Shown here piece by piece: positions 13,157 through 25,100 of a stretch of 64,000 bases of DNA; within the stretch, counting starts at the first letter, position 1, and the number at the start of each line of letters is the position of its first letter. Below the pieces are notes generated by a model. That model worked only from the letters and a program-made list of their open reading frames with translations, made no database searches and was not told where the DNA came from. Made by a program: the position numbers and the translations under genes. The stretch is from Ctenosaura bakeri (lineage: Eukaryota > Chordata > Lepidosauria > Squamata > Iguanidae): NCBI GenBank assembly GCA_948474755.1, contig CAOLHI010001294.1:1-64000 (forward strand), read 5' to 3'.

Positions 13157-16100
13157 GTAAGTTGACACTCCTAAGTTTCTCAAGTATTTGTGTTATGTGT
13201 AAATGAAAAATCAAAAAGAAATCGGACTATAGTTGGCCCTCCACATTTACTAGGATTAGGGGCACAGGACCCTTGCAAAAGTGTTTAAATTGCAAGTATC
13301 AAAATGTGTGTGTTGGAAAGGGACAGAGGCATGGTGGGCAGACTGGGCACCCAGGATCCAAACTAGATCTGGGAAAAGAGAGGGAAAAGGGTTGGGACAG
13401 CATAGTGACTTTATACTTCCTCTCTCTCCTTTCTTGGGTGTTTGGGGGGGGCATCAGGAGAGGGTTTGAAGTGCTGAGAAATTAGGCTGTGAACCATCCC
13501 GTGGCCAGGCAGCAGTGGGTGGAGAAAGATGAGGACCAAAGGCAGGTTTTAAAGGAAGAGATTTCCAAATTGTATGTTACGACACATTAGTGTATCAGCT
13601 GCAGTATGTAGGTGTGTTGCACAAATGTAACAAATGGAGGGGCTGCTTCTGCTGCTGCTGCAGTGGTCCAGGGCCAGGTAAAGGGGCTGCCTCTGCGGCT
13701 GCTGCTGCCTCCACCGCCGCCCTGGGTTGAGGAAGATCTTGGGGAAGGTGGCAGCAGCAGCAGGCTAGGTGCAGGTGAAGGGGCTGCCTCTCCTGCTACC
13801 CTGGGCCGAGGAAGACCCCAGTGAGGGTGGCAGTGGGCCAGGCTTAGGTCGGGGAACTGCTTCCACTTTCTGAATTACTTACTGAATTAGTGTGTCGTGA
13901 AATGATGCATGTCTAAAAAGTGTGTCACCAACATGAAAAAGTTTGGAAAGCTTTGTTTTAAAGGGTCTGTGACCTGATTGGAGCCCCAAGAGGGAAGTCC
14001 CCTCCCCCCAGGAAAAGAAGTGCCGAGGGTGGGGACAGGGGCAAGAAACTTTGCAGATAGTCAAACCTGCAGATGTGAAGAGCCAACTGTAACTAGAATT
14101 GGAGAGTTTCCTGAATTTACTGAACACTGAAGGCAGTTGGGTTTGCAATGCTGAAGATATGATGAAGGTGGGGGGCTTAATCTAGCCCTCTGGCAGTCCC
14201 ACCCCACCCTCAAAAATTCTCCAGAGAGCCAAGACATCTTCCACTGACACCATCATAAGGTGGTTTACCAGCTTTTATGTGGGGTTTATGCCATTTTAAA
14301 AGATAGGAATGCTACTCCCAAAGCTTTGTTACTGTTGTTTGAGCCACAAATTACATTGCAGATGACCAAACAAACCATGGCTTATCTTCTACATTTCTCA
14401 TTTGTTTCTTTCCCATCAGTTTTGTCAGGCCAGCTGAGGAGACAAAACATGCTTGTGGCTTTAGACATTATTTATTTTATTCCAGCCATAATTTAAACAA
14501 TCCAGAGTCGATGGCTTCCAACAAACTGTGGATCCAGGCTGTATTTTGTTACTAGCTGACAAACCACAGCTTGTTAACAAAGGCAGGTTTCAGCAGACCA
14601 CATTGTGTCGTGGTGTGATGTATGAACATGGTTGTAGTAAGTATTTTACAGCTGTGGATTAGAAAAGGAGTAGATAGAAGTATATGCTGAAGATTCAGTG
14701 GGGTCTGGGAGGTGAGTTCATTGGCTTGGAGAAATCCTAATTCAGGTCCTACCCACTGGGCAACTTTGGACTACTTTAATTTGGACTATTTTAGGAAAAA
14801 TTTGGGGCAGAGGGAGATGAAGGAAGACAGTATTTGTCATCTTGAACTTCATGGGGCAAATAACATCTATACATATAATAAATAAAGGAGCAAATATGAT
14901 AGATGCACAGAAGAAATTTCTATGTACTGTACAAAGAGAAAAAGAAAATGTCTGCCTTTGTCCTTTTTAGCTTTTCATAAACCCTCATGTACAGATACAG
15001 CAATAAAATACACTATCTCAAGTGAATCCACCCCAAATCTGGTAACTCTGTAACATGGAAAAGGCAGACTTAATACCTGTGATACATATACAGAGTTTGA
15101 AAACATGGTCTTTTTTGAACTGCAGTTATCAGAATCTCTAACAAAAATGGCTCTGGCAGGGGGTTAGGTTCAATGTCCTCCGGGATGCCTTCAAACTGGA
15201 ATTGGTTGAGGAGCCTGTTGGAAATAACTGATCCTTAACACTGCTCCACAAACATAGTTATGAATGTACAGGGATTCAAATGCAGACTTTGAAAATGGAA
15301 CTTTTCAAATACTTCTTCCTGAATGGGCCAGTCAGTTTTCTTTCTTCTACTTCCAAATATTTCTCTTTTACCCATTGCCTCCATGAGGAAGCTTGTGAAT
15401 TTTGGGAAATGGTTGTTAAAAAAAAAATTAAAGAAATGAAATTCTCACTCATTCCCAGTTCCTATGCTTCATTTTTATCTTATCAGTTTTAAAAATTAAG
15501 TCTGAGCTCTGTGTGTTTGCACCCTTTTTGGAAAAAAATAAGAACCATAACAACCTTTTCTTCCTCCACCCTCTTGCCTCAAATTTTAACACAATGCGAC
15601 TATGAGACTTCTGAAAGAACATAATCTGTTATGGCAAAATATTTTTCCTCTCCTTGGGGTCAGGAGTCAGAAAGCCATTGTCTGGTTATTTATAGTTGTG
15701 TCCTGTCTCCAAGTTATCTTTTCTCTTTTGGGCAGGCAGGAGTTTTCCCATGTTGGAAAACAGCCTGCAAATGAAGGGTCGGAGTTTTTATTCTATGGTT
15801 TTGCAAAGCCTGTAGGTGCTGGGCTGGTTCTTGGGGCTTGAGATGCTTTCCCATCTCTTATGTACTACTTGTATTTCTTTTATTTATAAATTTCTTGTTT
15901 TATTCTTGTTTTATTTTTCCCTCCCCATTGCTTTTTCCTTTTGTGTTTTGTCTGTCTAGCTCTCACGCCCCTTTCTGTAGCTGGAGGCTGTCTCACAGCA
16001 GCTATTGTATCAGTAATAACAATGGTACCAGTAATTAAAAAGATAAGACAGTCCACACTTCAGGCTTCTCATCTAAAACGGCCGGGCAGTTGTAGGAAGG

Positions 16101-19100
16101 CCAGAAACTTATCTCTCCTTCAAACCCTCATCTAGACTGCACTTCTCCCTCCAGCAGATCCAGATGCCTCCTTTTTCCTGTCACCATTTTGAGAGGGACT
16201 ACAGAGCGAAACAGGCTTTTGAGGGTAATACAGGGTTCTTGGGTGCTGGTGGGTGGTGAGCATTATCAGGTGTTTCTTCAAGTTTGTGGGGGCTTTCTGT
16301 AGTATACTGGGACAAAGATTGCCTGAAAAGTCACACTGAATTTTTTTTAAAAATGGGGAAAGATAGGGTGGCTTTGTGGAACAGCTGAGGGGGGCTTCAC
16401 AGGCCCAAAAGTGGGGCCCAAGGGCCACATGCAGCCCATGGGCTGCAATTTGCTCACTGTGTTTTGAAAAGCCACCGCCAGGATGCATAGCTCCTGTCAT
16501 ACGTGGTTCTACTGGATGTATATTGAAATAGGGAACAGTAGTCAATGTAGAGGCAGTGCTATGAACTGTTAACAGTGCTATTATTCTACTTTGAACATCC
16601 TATAGCAATAGCATGTGTATTTCTATACCGTTTATCAGCTAAGTGCTCTCTAAGTGGTTTACAATGTGTTAGCCAATTGCCTCCAACAAGCTGAATACTC
16701 ATTTTACTGACCTGCAGAAGATAGAAAGCTGAGTCAACCTGGAGCCCAGCAGGATCAAACTCACAGCCTTCTGGCTGCAGTACTGGCATTTAACCAGTAT
16801 TTAGCAGTTCAGGGATGGGCCTTTAGAATTCTCAGCCAGAGAGCTCTTTGACCTCAGTAAACTACAAACCCCAGAATTCCACAGGATGTTGAAAGTGGAA
16901 TAATAGCACTATAACAGTATGATGTGGAAATGGCCAAAATATTGAATGGTAGTTGACAATTGCAACAATGTATCTGTATGGATTTTTCTTGTGTATTCCA
17001 GTGTATCAAATTATTGCCTGTTGGTACAGTGAATCTGGTAAGGGTTTTCCCCCTTAGTTTGGTTCAGAGTGGTGAAAACAAAAGCGTCGACAGGTGTTCT
17101 GGAAACTTGCTGTGTCTAAGATAAGAGGCAGGGAATATGTTCTTGTCTCAAGGATGAAAGAAGGGCGAACAAATGCAGGTCTGGGAAATGTCTAGGGAGG
17201 GAAATGTCTAGGGATGTGGAGTGATGTTAAATTTGTGCTCCTGTTACCGCAGTTCCTAAGCTGCACTTGGGGTGACATTAGGTATCACTTTGATATCAAT
17301 AATTTGGCTCTCTTCTACCATTCCTCTCCACGTGTTTGTGAGGCCCCCGGACAAGCACGAAACTAGGCACGGCCACTAATCGCTGGACATTCCATTTCCC
17401 ACCCAGGCAGGACAGAAATAGCCAGATCGCCGCTTTAGGAGACCTCCCGGCAAGCACGCTATTATGTATGCATGCTACTTACAAAGAACTCCCTGCCCCG
17501 AGCAAGAGGCTTGATTAGGAGAATCCTCATCTGTCAAGCACTCTGCGTTTGCATACTGTCTACTTCTTTGTCAATTCAGAACTAACTCAATCATGCTAAA
17601 TTCTGACCTTTCGGAGGCTTTGTCTCCAGCTCGAAACTCATTGTTTTCCCCCAAGTATGGACTAGCCTATGGCTACATTTTCCCTATAAGAACCCCTGAT
17701 TCCGAGACCTTCCTCGGATCGCTCCTGATTTCCATCCAGCCTTGCTGCCGCTGTGCTTGGCGAGCCTTCCCCTCAGTCTCACGTACTGAGACTATGCACC
17801 TCCGAACTTCCGCAGTGAACTACCCGGACTTCAGGACAGGTGTGGTATCACCCAAATCAACAATCCCTCTTGAAAATTCCTCTGTCTCACTCCAACCTTT
17901 ATTTTCTGTAGTTATCTACGTGAGTGTGCTGCATACACCATTTGATTGTATTTTAATAAAGATTACCATTGTTAGTTCAACCTCTGTCTGCTCCTTGACT
18001 TGGCCTGACCCCGTAGACGTTGGGTTCAAGATCTTGCTGTGTTGCCCTGCCTCTCACATCACCAGCTGTGCTCCATGCTAATTTCCCCACCTTTTGATAT
18101 TTTGAGATGGCACTTTGGTGTCCCTCACAGGACCCCCACTAAACAGGATAACACTCCTTTCCAGTCACAGCTTTGCATGCCTCAAATTTATATGTGTGGA
18201 TACAAAGTCTGTGAACTCCATGTATGCTTTAATTTCAGCAACTTTGGAAGTAGTGTGCTGTGCATCTTGCTACAAATAAACACTCTACTTCAGAGTGGAG
18301 TTTGTGGATTGCAAGTTATCTGGTGCATGATAGCCACAGGACAAAAGGAAAAAGCATTGGTGAGGGAAAAGGACACAACTAAACAAAAAATCTCAGCTGG
18401 AAGTTCTTAATGTTACAAGATTCTTTAGTCTGGTGGATATACAATTGGAGAGAGGCAGAGCCCAGCACAGTTGGTTCCTCTAGAGGGTGATGGTGGCCCT
18501 GAAGTTGACATGTTCACTATAAACTTGTTGTATTGGAGACATAGCTTAATGACAGAGCACCTGCTTTGAATGCAGAAGTTTACCAGGTTCAGTCCTTGGT
18601 CTCTCCAGCTAAAATTATTTTGGCTTTTGAAATGGGAGTGCTATTGGAACTCTTTTAAAGGGTTTGGGTTCAACAACCAGTGACTGGGCACTAGCCCAAG
18701 ACTATTCTGGTAGGTGTGTCTGTTTGTTTATAGGATGCATGCCAGGGTGGGAGCCTCAGACCTTGGATGCAGATTTGGCTCTATTAGGATCCCAATCCAT
18801 CCTTCTGGGACTTCTCCAATATGGTCGTGCCTGTTCTGCATGACTGTGGTTGCTGGCACTAAGAGCTGTAAAATAAAATAGGCTGATTTTTTCTGCACTT
18901 TTTCCATGGGCTTGACCCATCCCAACGACTTCTCTGAAACTGAATTTGGCTCTCAGGTATGGCCCCTGGGTTCATATTCTGTTGTTCCGCTAGAAGGGTT
19001 CTCAGAGTGGTTTACAACAGTGGCTACTGTTTACCTTCCCTGCTGCAAATAGGCACACATGGCTGCAGTAGGTTCTGCTAGAGTAGAATCCTATTCTTTT

Positions 19101-22100
19101 CAGCTCAGGCTTTATTGCATTGTTTGTTGCAGACACACAGTTTCAACCTGAAGTCTGTATTTCTTCAGCCCTTCCAATACTGATGCCGCTAAAAAACTAA
19201 CTGGACAGAGGATGAGGAAAGAAAGAGGAAGGCTGTGGATAGGAGTAAAAAGTCTTTATAAAAAGGAGCTTCTTTCTCAGAGACTTTGTTAACTAAGATA
19301 TGCTGTTGGAGCTTTACCCACCGTTGTCGTTGGAATAAGTTGTCAATGCTGAATTAGATTGATCTTTGTGGAGATCCAGGACAATTTTTCTTCTGCTGTT
19401 ACATTCTTGAGCTGTTTTCAAAATATTTTTTTTTCTGTTTCCAGGGCCCCACAGGAATAAACCAGCTGAAGTATTTGTTGGAAATCTGTCAGTTGATATC
19501 AAAGAGGTGATATTTGGTGTTTTGTTCTTTAATTCTTTTCTCTTTTCAGTTTTGAATCAAAGAATTTCTTGTGATGTTGGCATGTTCTGTCTCTTGTAAA
19601 GATGCTTATAAAAAAGGGAAAATGTTTACAGCAACAATGTGACTTTAATAATCTTCCTGTAGCCTTTCTGATCTGGCTGTCCTCCCTCACTTACAAGATT
19701 ATTAGATAATTTTAATTTATTTTGCTATACTTGTTGTCTAGACCTATCCTCATCTCTCTTAATGTCAGAACTGAGATATAAAATGCCTCTTGAAGTAGAG
19801 CTGCCTCTGTGTCCTTAGAATCCCTTTATGCTCTGAGTTTGGAATTAACATGTTACAAATAATTTCTGTGTTTTCTTCCTCTTTGGGGTGTGAGACATAA
19901 TTTCCCATAATGATGTACTGACCCATGATGCAATTAAATGTTTTGTTTGATGATGATGAGTTCATGTTCTTAATACAAGGCCCAAGGTGGGTGACAGCAT
20001 AAATTAAAACAATGTGGGTGGAGGGATGTGTCCGATTGAAGCACCACTAATTTAAACCAGTGTAAAATCATCTAAAAGCAACATAATGATGAATATACAG
20101 TAACGCTCCTCCAAAAATCAAGTTCCTAGAACAGAAGACAGTACTCCAGATGAGGCCTGACCAGCAGAAAATATAGTGGGACTATTGCTTCCCTCAACTT
20201 GAAAACTCTGCTTCTATTAATGAATTCTAAAATAGCATTTGCCTTCTTTTCTGCAGTATCACGTTGCTGGCTTGTTTTTAAAATGATTATCAGTAACAAT
20301 CCCAATATCCTTTTCGCATGTAGTACCGTTGAGCCATGTATCCCCCATCCTATTTCTGCACATTTGTTTTCATGGCCTAAGTGTAGAGTTTTGCATTTGT
20401 GTCTACTGAATATCATTTTATTAATTTCAGCTCAATTTTCTTCTGAGTTTTTTTTTCCTTGTCCTCTAAATATGTTAGCGACTGTTCTGCATTTTGTATC
20501 ATCCAGAGACTTGGTAAGGATTCCCTCTGCTCTCTTCTCTAAGTCATTGATAAAGATGTTGAAGAGTAATGCCCCTGAGACAGAACCCTGAGATTCTCTG
20601 CTTGAGACCTCTTTCCAGTTCCAGTTCTTGGTGCCATAGAGGTCTACAGCAGGAGGAAGAAAATATATCCTTCCACTGGTGATGGATACCAAAGTCCCTG
20701 CTTGGATCTTGGCCAATGAAAACATAAAATGAATAAAATCACTTTTAAAAGAAATACCAGAAGTGAAGAATGCACCAGAGAAGAAAATAATACAGTACCC
20801 ACCCACTTCAGAAGCCTCATTTCAAGCAACTGATGTCAATTTCTATGGATACAGCTCTCATATAATTTTTCAGGGGTCCTTTTCTTAAAGTATAATTTTG
20901 TTTAAAATTACTTGTAAAAATAGTGGAAAAGTTACCAGCTCAAAGTTACTTGTCACTGATGCGTTAATCTTAAAATAAGAGAGAACAAGTTGGATTTTGA
21001 AAAGCAAAAACTGATTATCAGAAGTTGCTTTTTGAGAATACATTTTGATGCACTTGGAGCAATGGTAGCAACATTTTGGACTTAAAATGTGGGTTATTTT
21101 TGGGTGTGTAAGGATAGGAATCCATGGTTTCTTCTGAACTCTCCCTCTGGTTTCCATTTTAGAAGGAACTTACCCTCCTGTTCAAGGACTTTGGAGTCAA
21201 GTCTGTCAAGAAATGCCAGTCTGCTTCCAAAAGGTATAGTGGTGTGAGTTTTTTACCCACCCATCTTCTCTCAGTTCTCCTGTCAGAAGTGAATTCCGGC
21301 ACACCTACTTCCTGGATGTGATTTCAGTTTGGGGCGTCAGGCTGGGTTTTGTGTGTGATTCTTAAAACAGAGATATGGAAAATTGGCAAGTTCTCAACAA
21401 GGGGTTTCCTTTCCATCAGAGGCCGCCATGCTGTCTGATGGTCAGGGAGATTCTTTGGAGGGCCAGCCCAGCTGTTAGACACGTGAGAGGGATCTAAGTG
21501 TCTTTGGACTTGGCTTGCAGCCAAAGGGGAGGGAGGGGGGAAGCAGTGCTATTGTAGGCCACAGTTAACAGAAGCCTAGTGTCCTGTGCTGGACAGGCCA
21601 CACAGCTGGAGTGGTGAGTTGGGCTTTGGGCATCATCTTGTAAGAAAGTGGAATTAGGAAATGAGGGTTCCCAGGATTGTGAGGGATTGAGGCTGTCTCA
21701 CAGACTGATTGTCTTCTGTGAGCCTCTCTGGGCCTGTAAGATCCTTGGGAGAAGCCCTTCTTTCAGTCCCACCAGCTTCACAGCACTATTGGTAGGGACA
21801 TGAGCTGGGGCCTTTGTAGTGGCTGTCCCATGCCCTCTTCTCAGGGAAGCCATGATAGCTCTGCTCATTGCTGTTGTACTGTTGGTGGGCAAAGACTTCT
21901 TTGTTTCTACAGTGCTGTAGAACTGAAAGTATTTGAAGAAAAGGCTTTAGAGGGTACCACAGTGTATCCAAGAGCTGGTATGGTGTAGTGGTTTGAGTGT
22001 TGGACTACAAACCTGGAGACCAGGGTTCAGTTCCCTGCTCAGCCGTGGAAACCCATTGGATGATCTTGGGTGCGTCACACATTCTCAGCCCCAGAAACGT

Positions 22101-25100
22101 CTGTGATAGGTTCGCTTTAGGCTTGCCATAAGTTGGAAATAACTTAAAGGCACACAGCAACAACAACAATGCATCCACTGTATGCATCCATTTCAGGAAC
22201 CCCTGTGTAAAACAAAAAACGTGAGCATCACATCCCATTGTAGCAAATGGACACAACACGTGTGCACCGGCAACAACATGGGCACATGCCATTGACTGTA
22301 ATAGAACTCAGTGCTCTGCATGACTTCGTATTCATGTGTGCAGAGGTTGTGCCAGAAGAGAGCATGCTGTCTAATGTTTTTATTGATCTGTTTTTTCCAT
22401 CTGTGTTTAAATTTGTAAACTGAGTAGTCCTAATATTGGGAGAAAGTATACATGATACTGCTGCTGCCAGTGCCCACAGCAACGGTGGGTAGAAACCAAT
22501 ACTTGAATAGTCTGGTATTGTTTAGTCTGGGGAGGGGAAGGACAAGGGAGGCGTAACAATCTTCAAATATTTATTAATTACATCACAGTGGGCAGTGTTC
22601 AATCTGCGGCCCAGATGCGGCCCTAGAGCTTTTGAGTTCCTCGGGTTTCACCTATCCAATTTTTATTCCCCCTAGGGAGTCTAAGGCTATAGAAATTGAA
22701 GACTTTTTTTAAAATGGGGGTGGGGTTTCAGGGTGCAACCCTCTTTAAGATTCCAAAGGCAAGCCATTGTGGTCTCCCAACCCCTGTCAGTTGGCCTCGC
22801 CAGATTTAGCTATACAGGAAGCCTCTCTCTGCCTTTCGATGCTTCATTATCTAACAACTTGTTCTTTTGCTGCTTCCAAATTAAGGACAAGTTCCATTAA
22901 TTCAATGTGGGGTGCATTCTTTCATCAGTTTTTTTTTCTAACGGAGACTCCCTTGGGACTGCTTGTGCAAGCAGTCCCAAGTCTTGTCTAAGGAAAGAGC
23001 AAGTCTTCTAGTCAAATTAATGGAACTTCTCTGTGACCCTATGATAGGGTCACTTCAGGGTTGCCATAAATTGGAAATGCCTCAAAGGCATACAACAACA
23101 ACAAATCTTAGTGTTTAGATGTTTAATTTAGTTAGTAAGTTAATGTTCTAGTGAGCTAGTGTTTAATTTTTTTTTAAATATTTTATTTAGTGTGTCAACC
23201 TTAGGTCTGTTAGAAATGTTTGTTGGACTATCTAATTTTGTGTAAAACCTGGTAAATATATTTTTTTTAAAAATAAAGAGGATCCAAGTCCACTTTACAC
23301 TATGGCAACCCAAATGACTCTGGGAAAAGGGTTTGCGTGGGGACCTTGGAGGGTCGTGCCCTTATTCTCCACTTCAAAATCACTTTCATTTTTTCCTTTT
23401 CTTTTTCGTTCAAAGAAGCTCCATGTGTGCCCCTAAGTAAACTGGGTTCTTGGTTTTAAAAGTATCCACTTTATTTTCTGATTTTAAGAAGGCCTGTTTT
23501 GAGCCTAAAATAGGTCTTGTGGGCCAAAACCAGAACCAAATTCCCCCCTTTGGCACTTGGGGGTGGGGACTTGCTTTTTTTTTAAAGTGGGGACCCTTAG
23601 GGGCATCAAAAACAGCCTTGGGGCCCTATGCAGCACAAGCGGTGCATTTTCTTCACCCCTTCAGTACACCATCCTCTCTGTAGGTACTGCTTCCATTTGT
23701 CAAGGTAAAACTGCTGGCTTAAAACATCAGATAACCTTGTGTGTCCTGCCTTTCCTCAGTTTTGGCTTTGTAGAGTTGATTTCCCCAGAGGCAGCTCAGC
23801 GGGCTATTCAGCAGCTAAATGGGAACCTGCTGAATGGACGGCATATAGCAGTGGCTGCAAAGGAGGACCGGAAGATCCACCAACCCCCAAAGGAGGACAG
23901 CTCAGAAATGCCGGTAGTGGCTGCAAAGGAGGACCGGAAGATCCACCAACCCCCAAAGGAGGACAGCTCAGAAATGCCGGTAAAGACGAGTGCCTATCTG
24001 AATTTTTTTTCTCCAGTTTCCTTTTTGGAAAGAAACAAGTTTTTTCTTTCTTTCCACATTTTTTCTTTCCAAAATCATCTTTCTAGCCAAAATTTTTGTT
24101 CTAGTTTTTTTCTTAAAGTTTTTTTTACTGTCAAATTTTCTTTCCAACTTAAAAAAGACCCGCCCCTTTTTTTCGTCCAAATGTTTCTTTCAGATTTTTT
24201 CTTTGTTTTTTCTTTCCAGAATTGTTGGGCAGTTGTGGGGACAGTTGCTCTGTATCCTTCTATCAAGTTTTCCTTTCCACATTTGCAACAGGAGTGGAAG
24301 TCATGTGGCCTGTAGCAGTGGTTCTTAATCTTTTATTTACTGGGTACCCCCCTTTAAATATCATTTGTTGCTACAGACCCCCAAGACTTAACTCAACTTA
24401 ACTCAAGATTTAAAACCCTGAAGCGGATCATATATTTATTTAAAATTGCCCATCACTGCTCTTCACATTGGGAGAGAAGAGACAAATAAGTAAATGCGCA
24501 CTTCCTGAGAGACAGTGAAGTGGGAGAGAAGACTTTTCTTCAGCTTCTTCCTGGCAGTTTACGGGTAGAGTGGATTAAACAGCAACACACAGGCCCAGCC
24601 AGCCAGCATTTGTCCTTTTCTCTCTCTTCCTCTCCCGTCTTTTCCTGCCATCTGGTCTATCAGAAATGCTTAGGTACCTTCCAAAAAAGGAAATAGGGAG
24701 GTGTGCTTGGGGTCTTCTGTTGCTTCAACCCCTCCTTTTTTGCCTTCACCCCTGCTTTGCCTTTTTTCCCTTCCCTTCTCCTTTGCTCATCTCAGTATTT
24801 TCTCCTGGTAAAGAAAGCAAAAAAGTGGGCAGGAGTTCTTGAATGTTTTTCTCGGTGCACTGGATTGCTCTGTGCTAGAAAGGAGGGGAGGGGGAGAGAA
24901 GTAGGACAAATGCTGACCGGCTACCTGGCTGTTGGCTCTGTTGTCACTCAGCAACTGAGCCCACCTCCTCTCTTGCAGTAGAGGAGCTATATGACAGGCA
25001 GTGCCTGCCTACCTACCTACGCACCTCCCTCTGTTATTGGGGAAGAGATTGGCTGAGCAGCTTTCGAGCCTTTCACAGACCCCCATGAGGGCATTGTGCA

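Larger units (their letters stand above)
13230..14089. mobile_element. Tigger-like DNA element with nested repeats
   Basis: Ends TAGTTGGCCCTCCACAT at the left and GAAGAGCCAACTG at the right, which are inverted copies of each other, flanked by TA (13228-13229 and 14090-14091). This fits a Tc1/mariner-Tigger element. It contains a hAT-like MITE and a GC-rich minisatellite. No transposase frame is intact. Confidence 0.65.

Noticed and set aside
17593..18081. 162-codon open frame
   Set aside because: Lies wholly inside solo LTR-A and has no protein similarity.
18538..18612. Possible tRNA gene
   Set aside because: Boxes are SINE-like, the acceptor stem does not pair and no terminator T-run follows.
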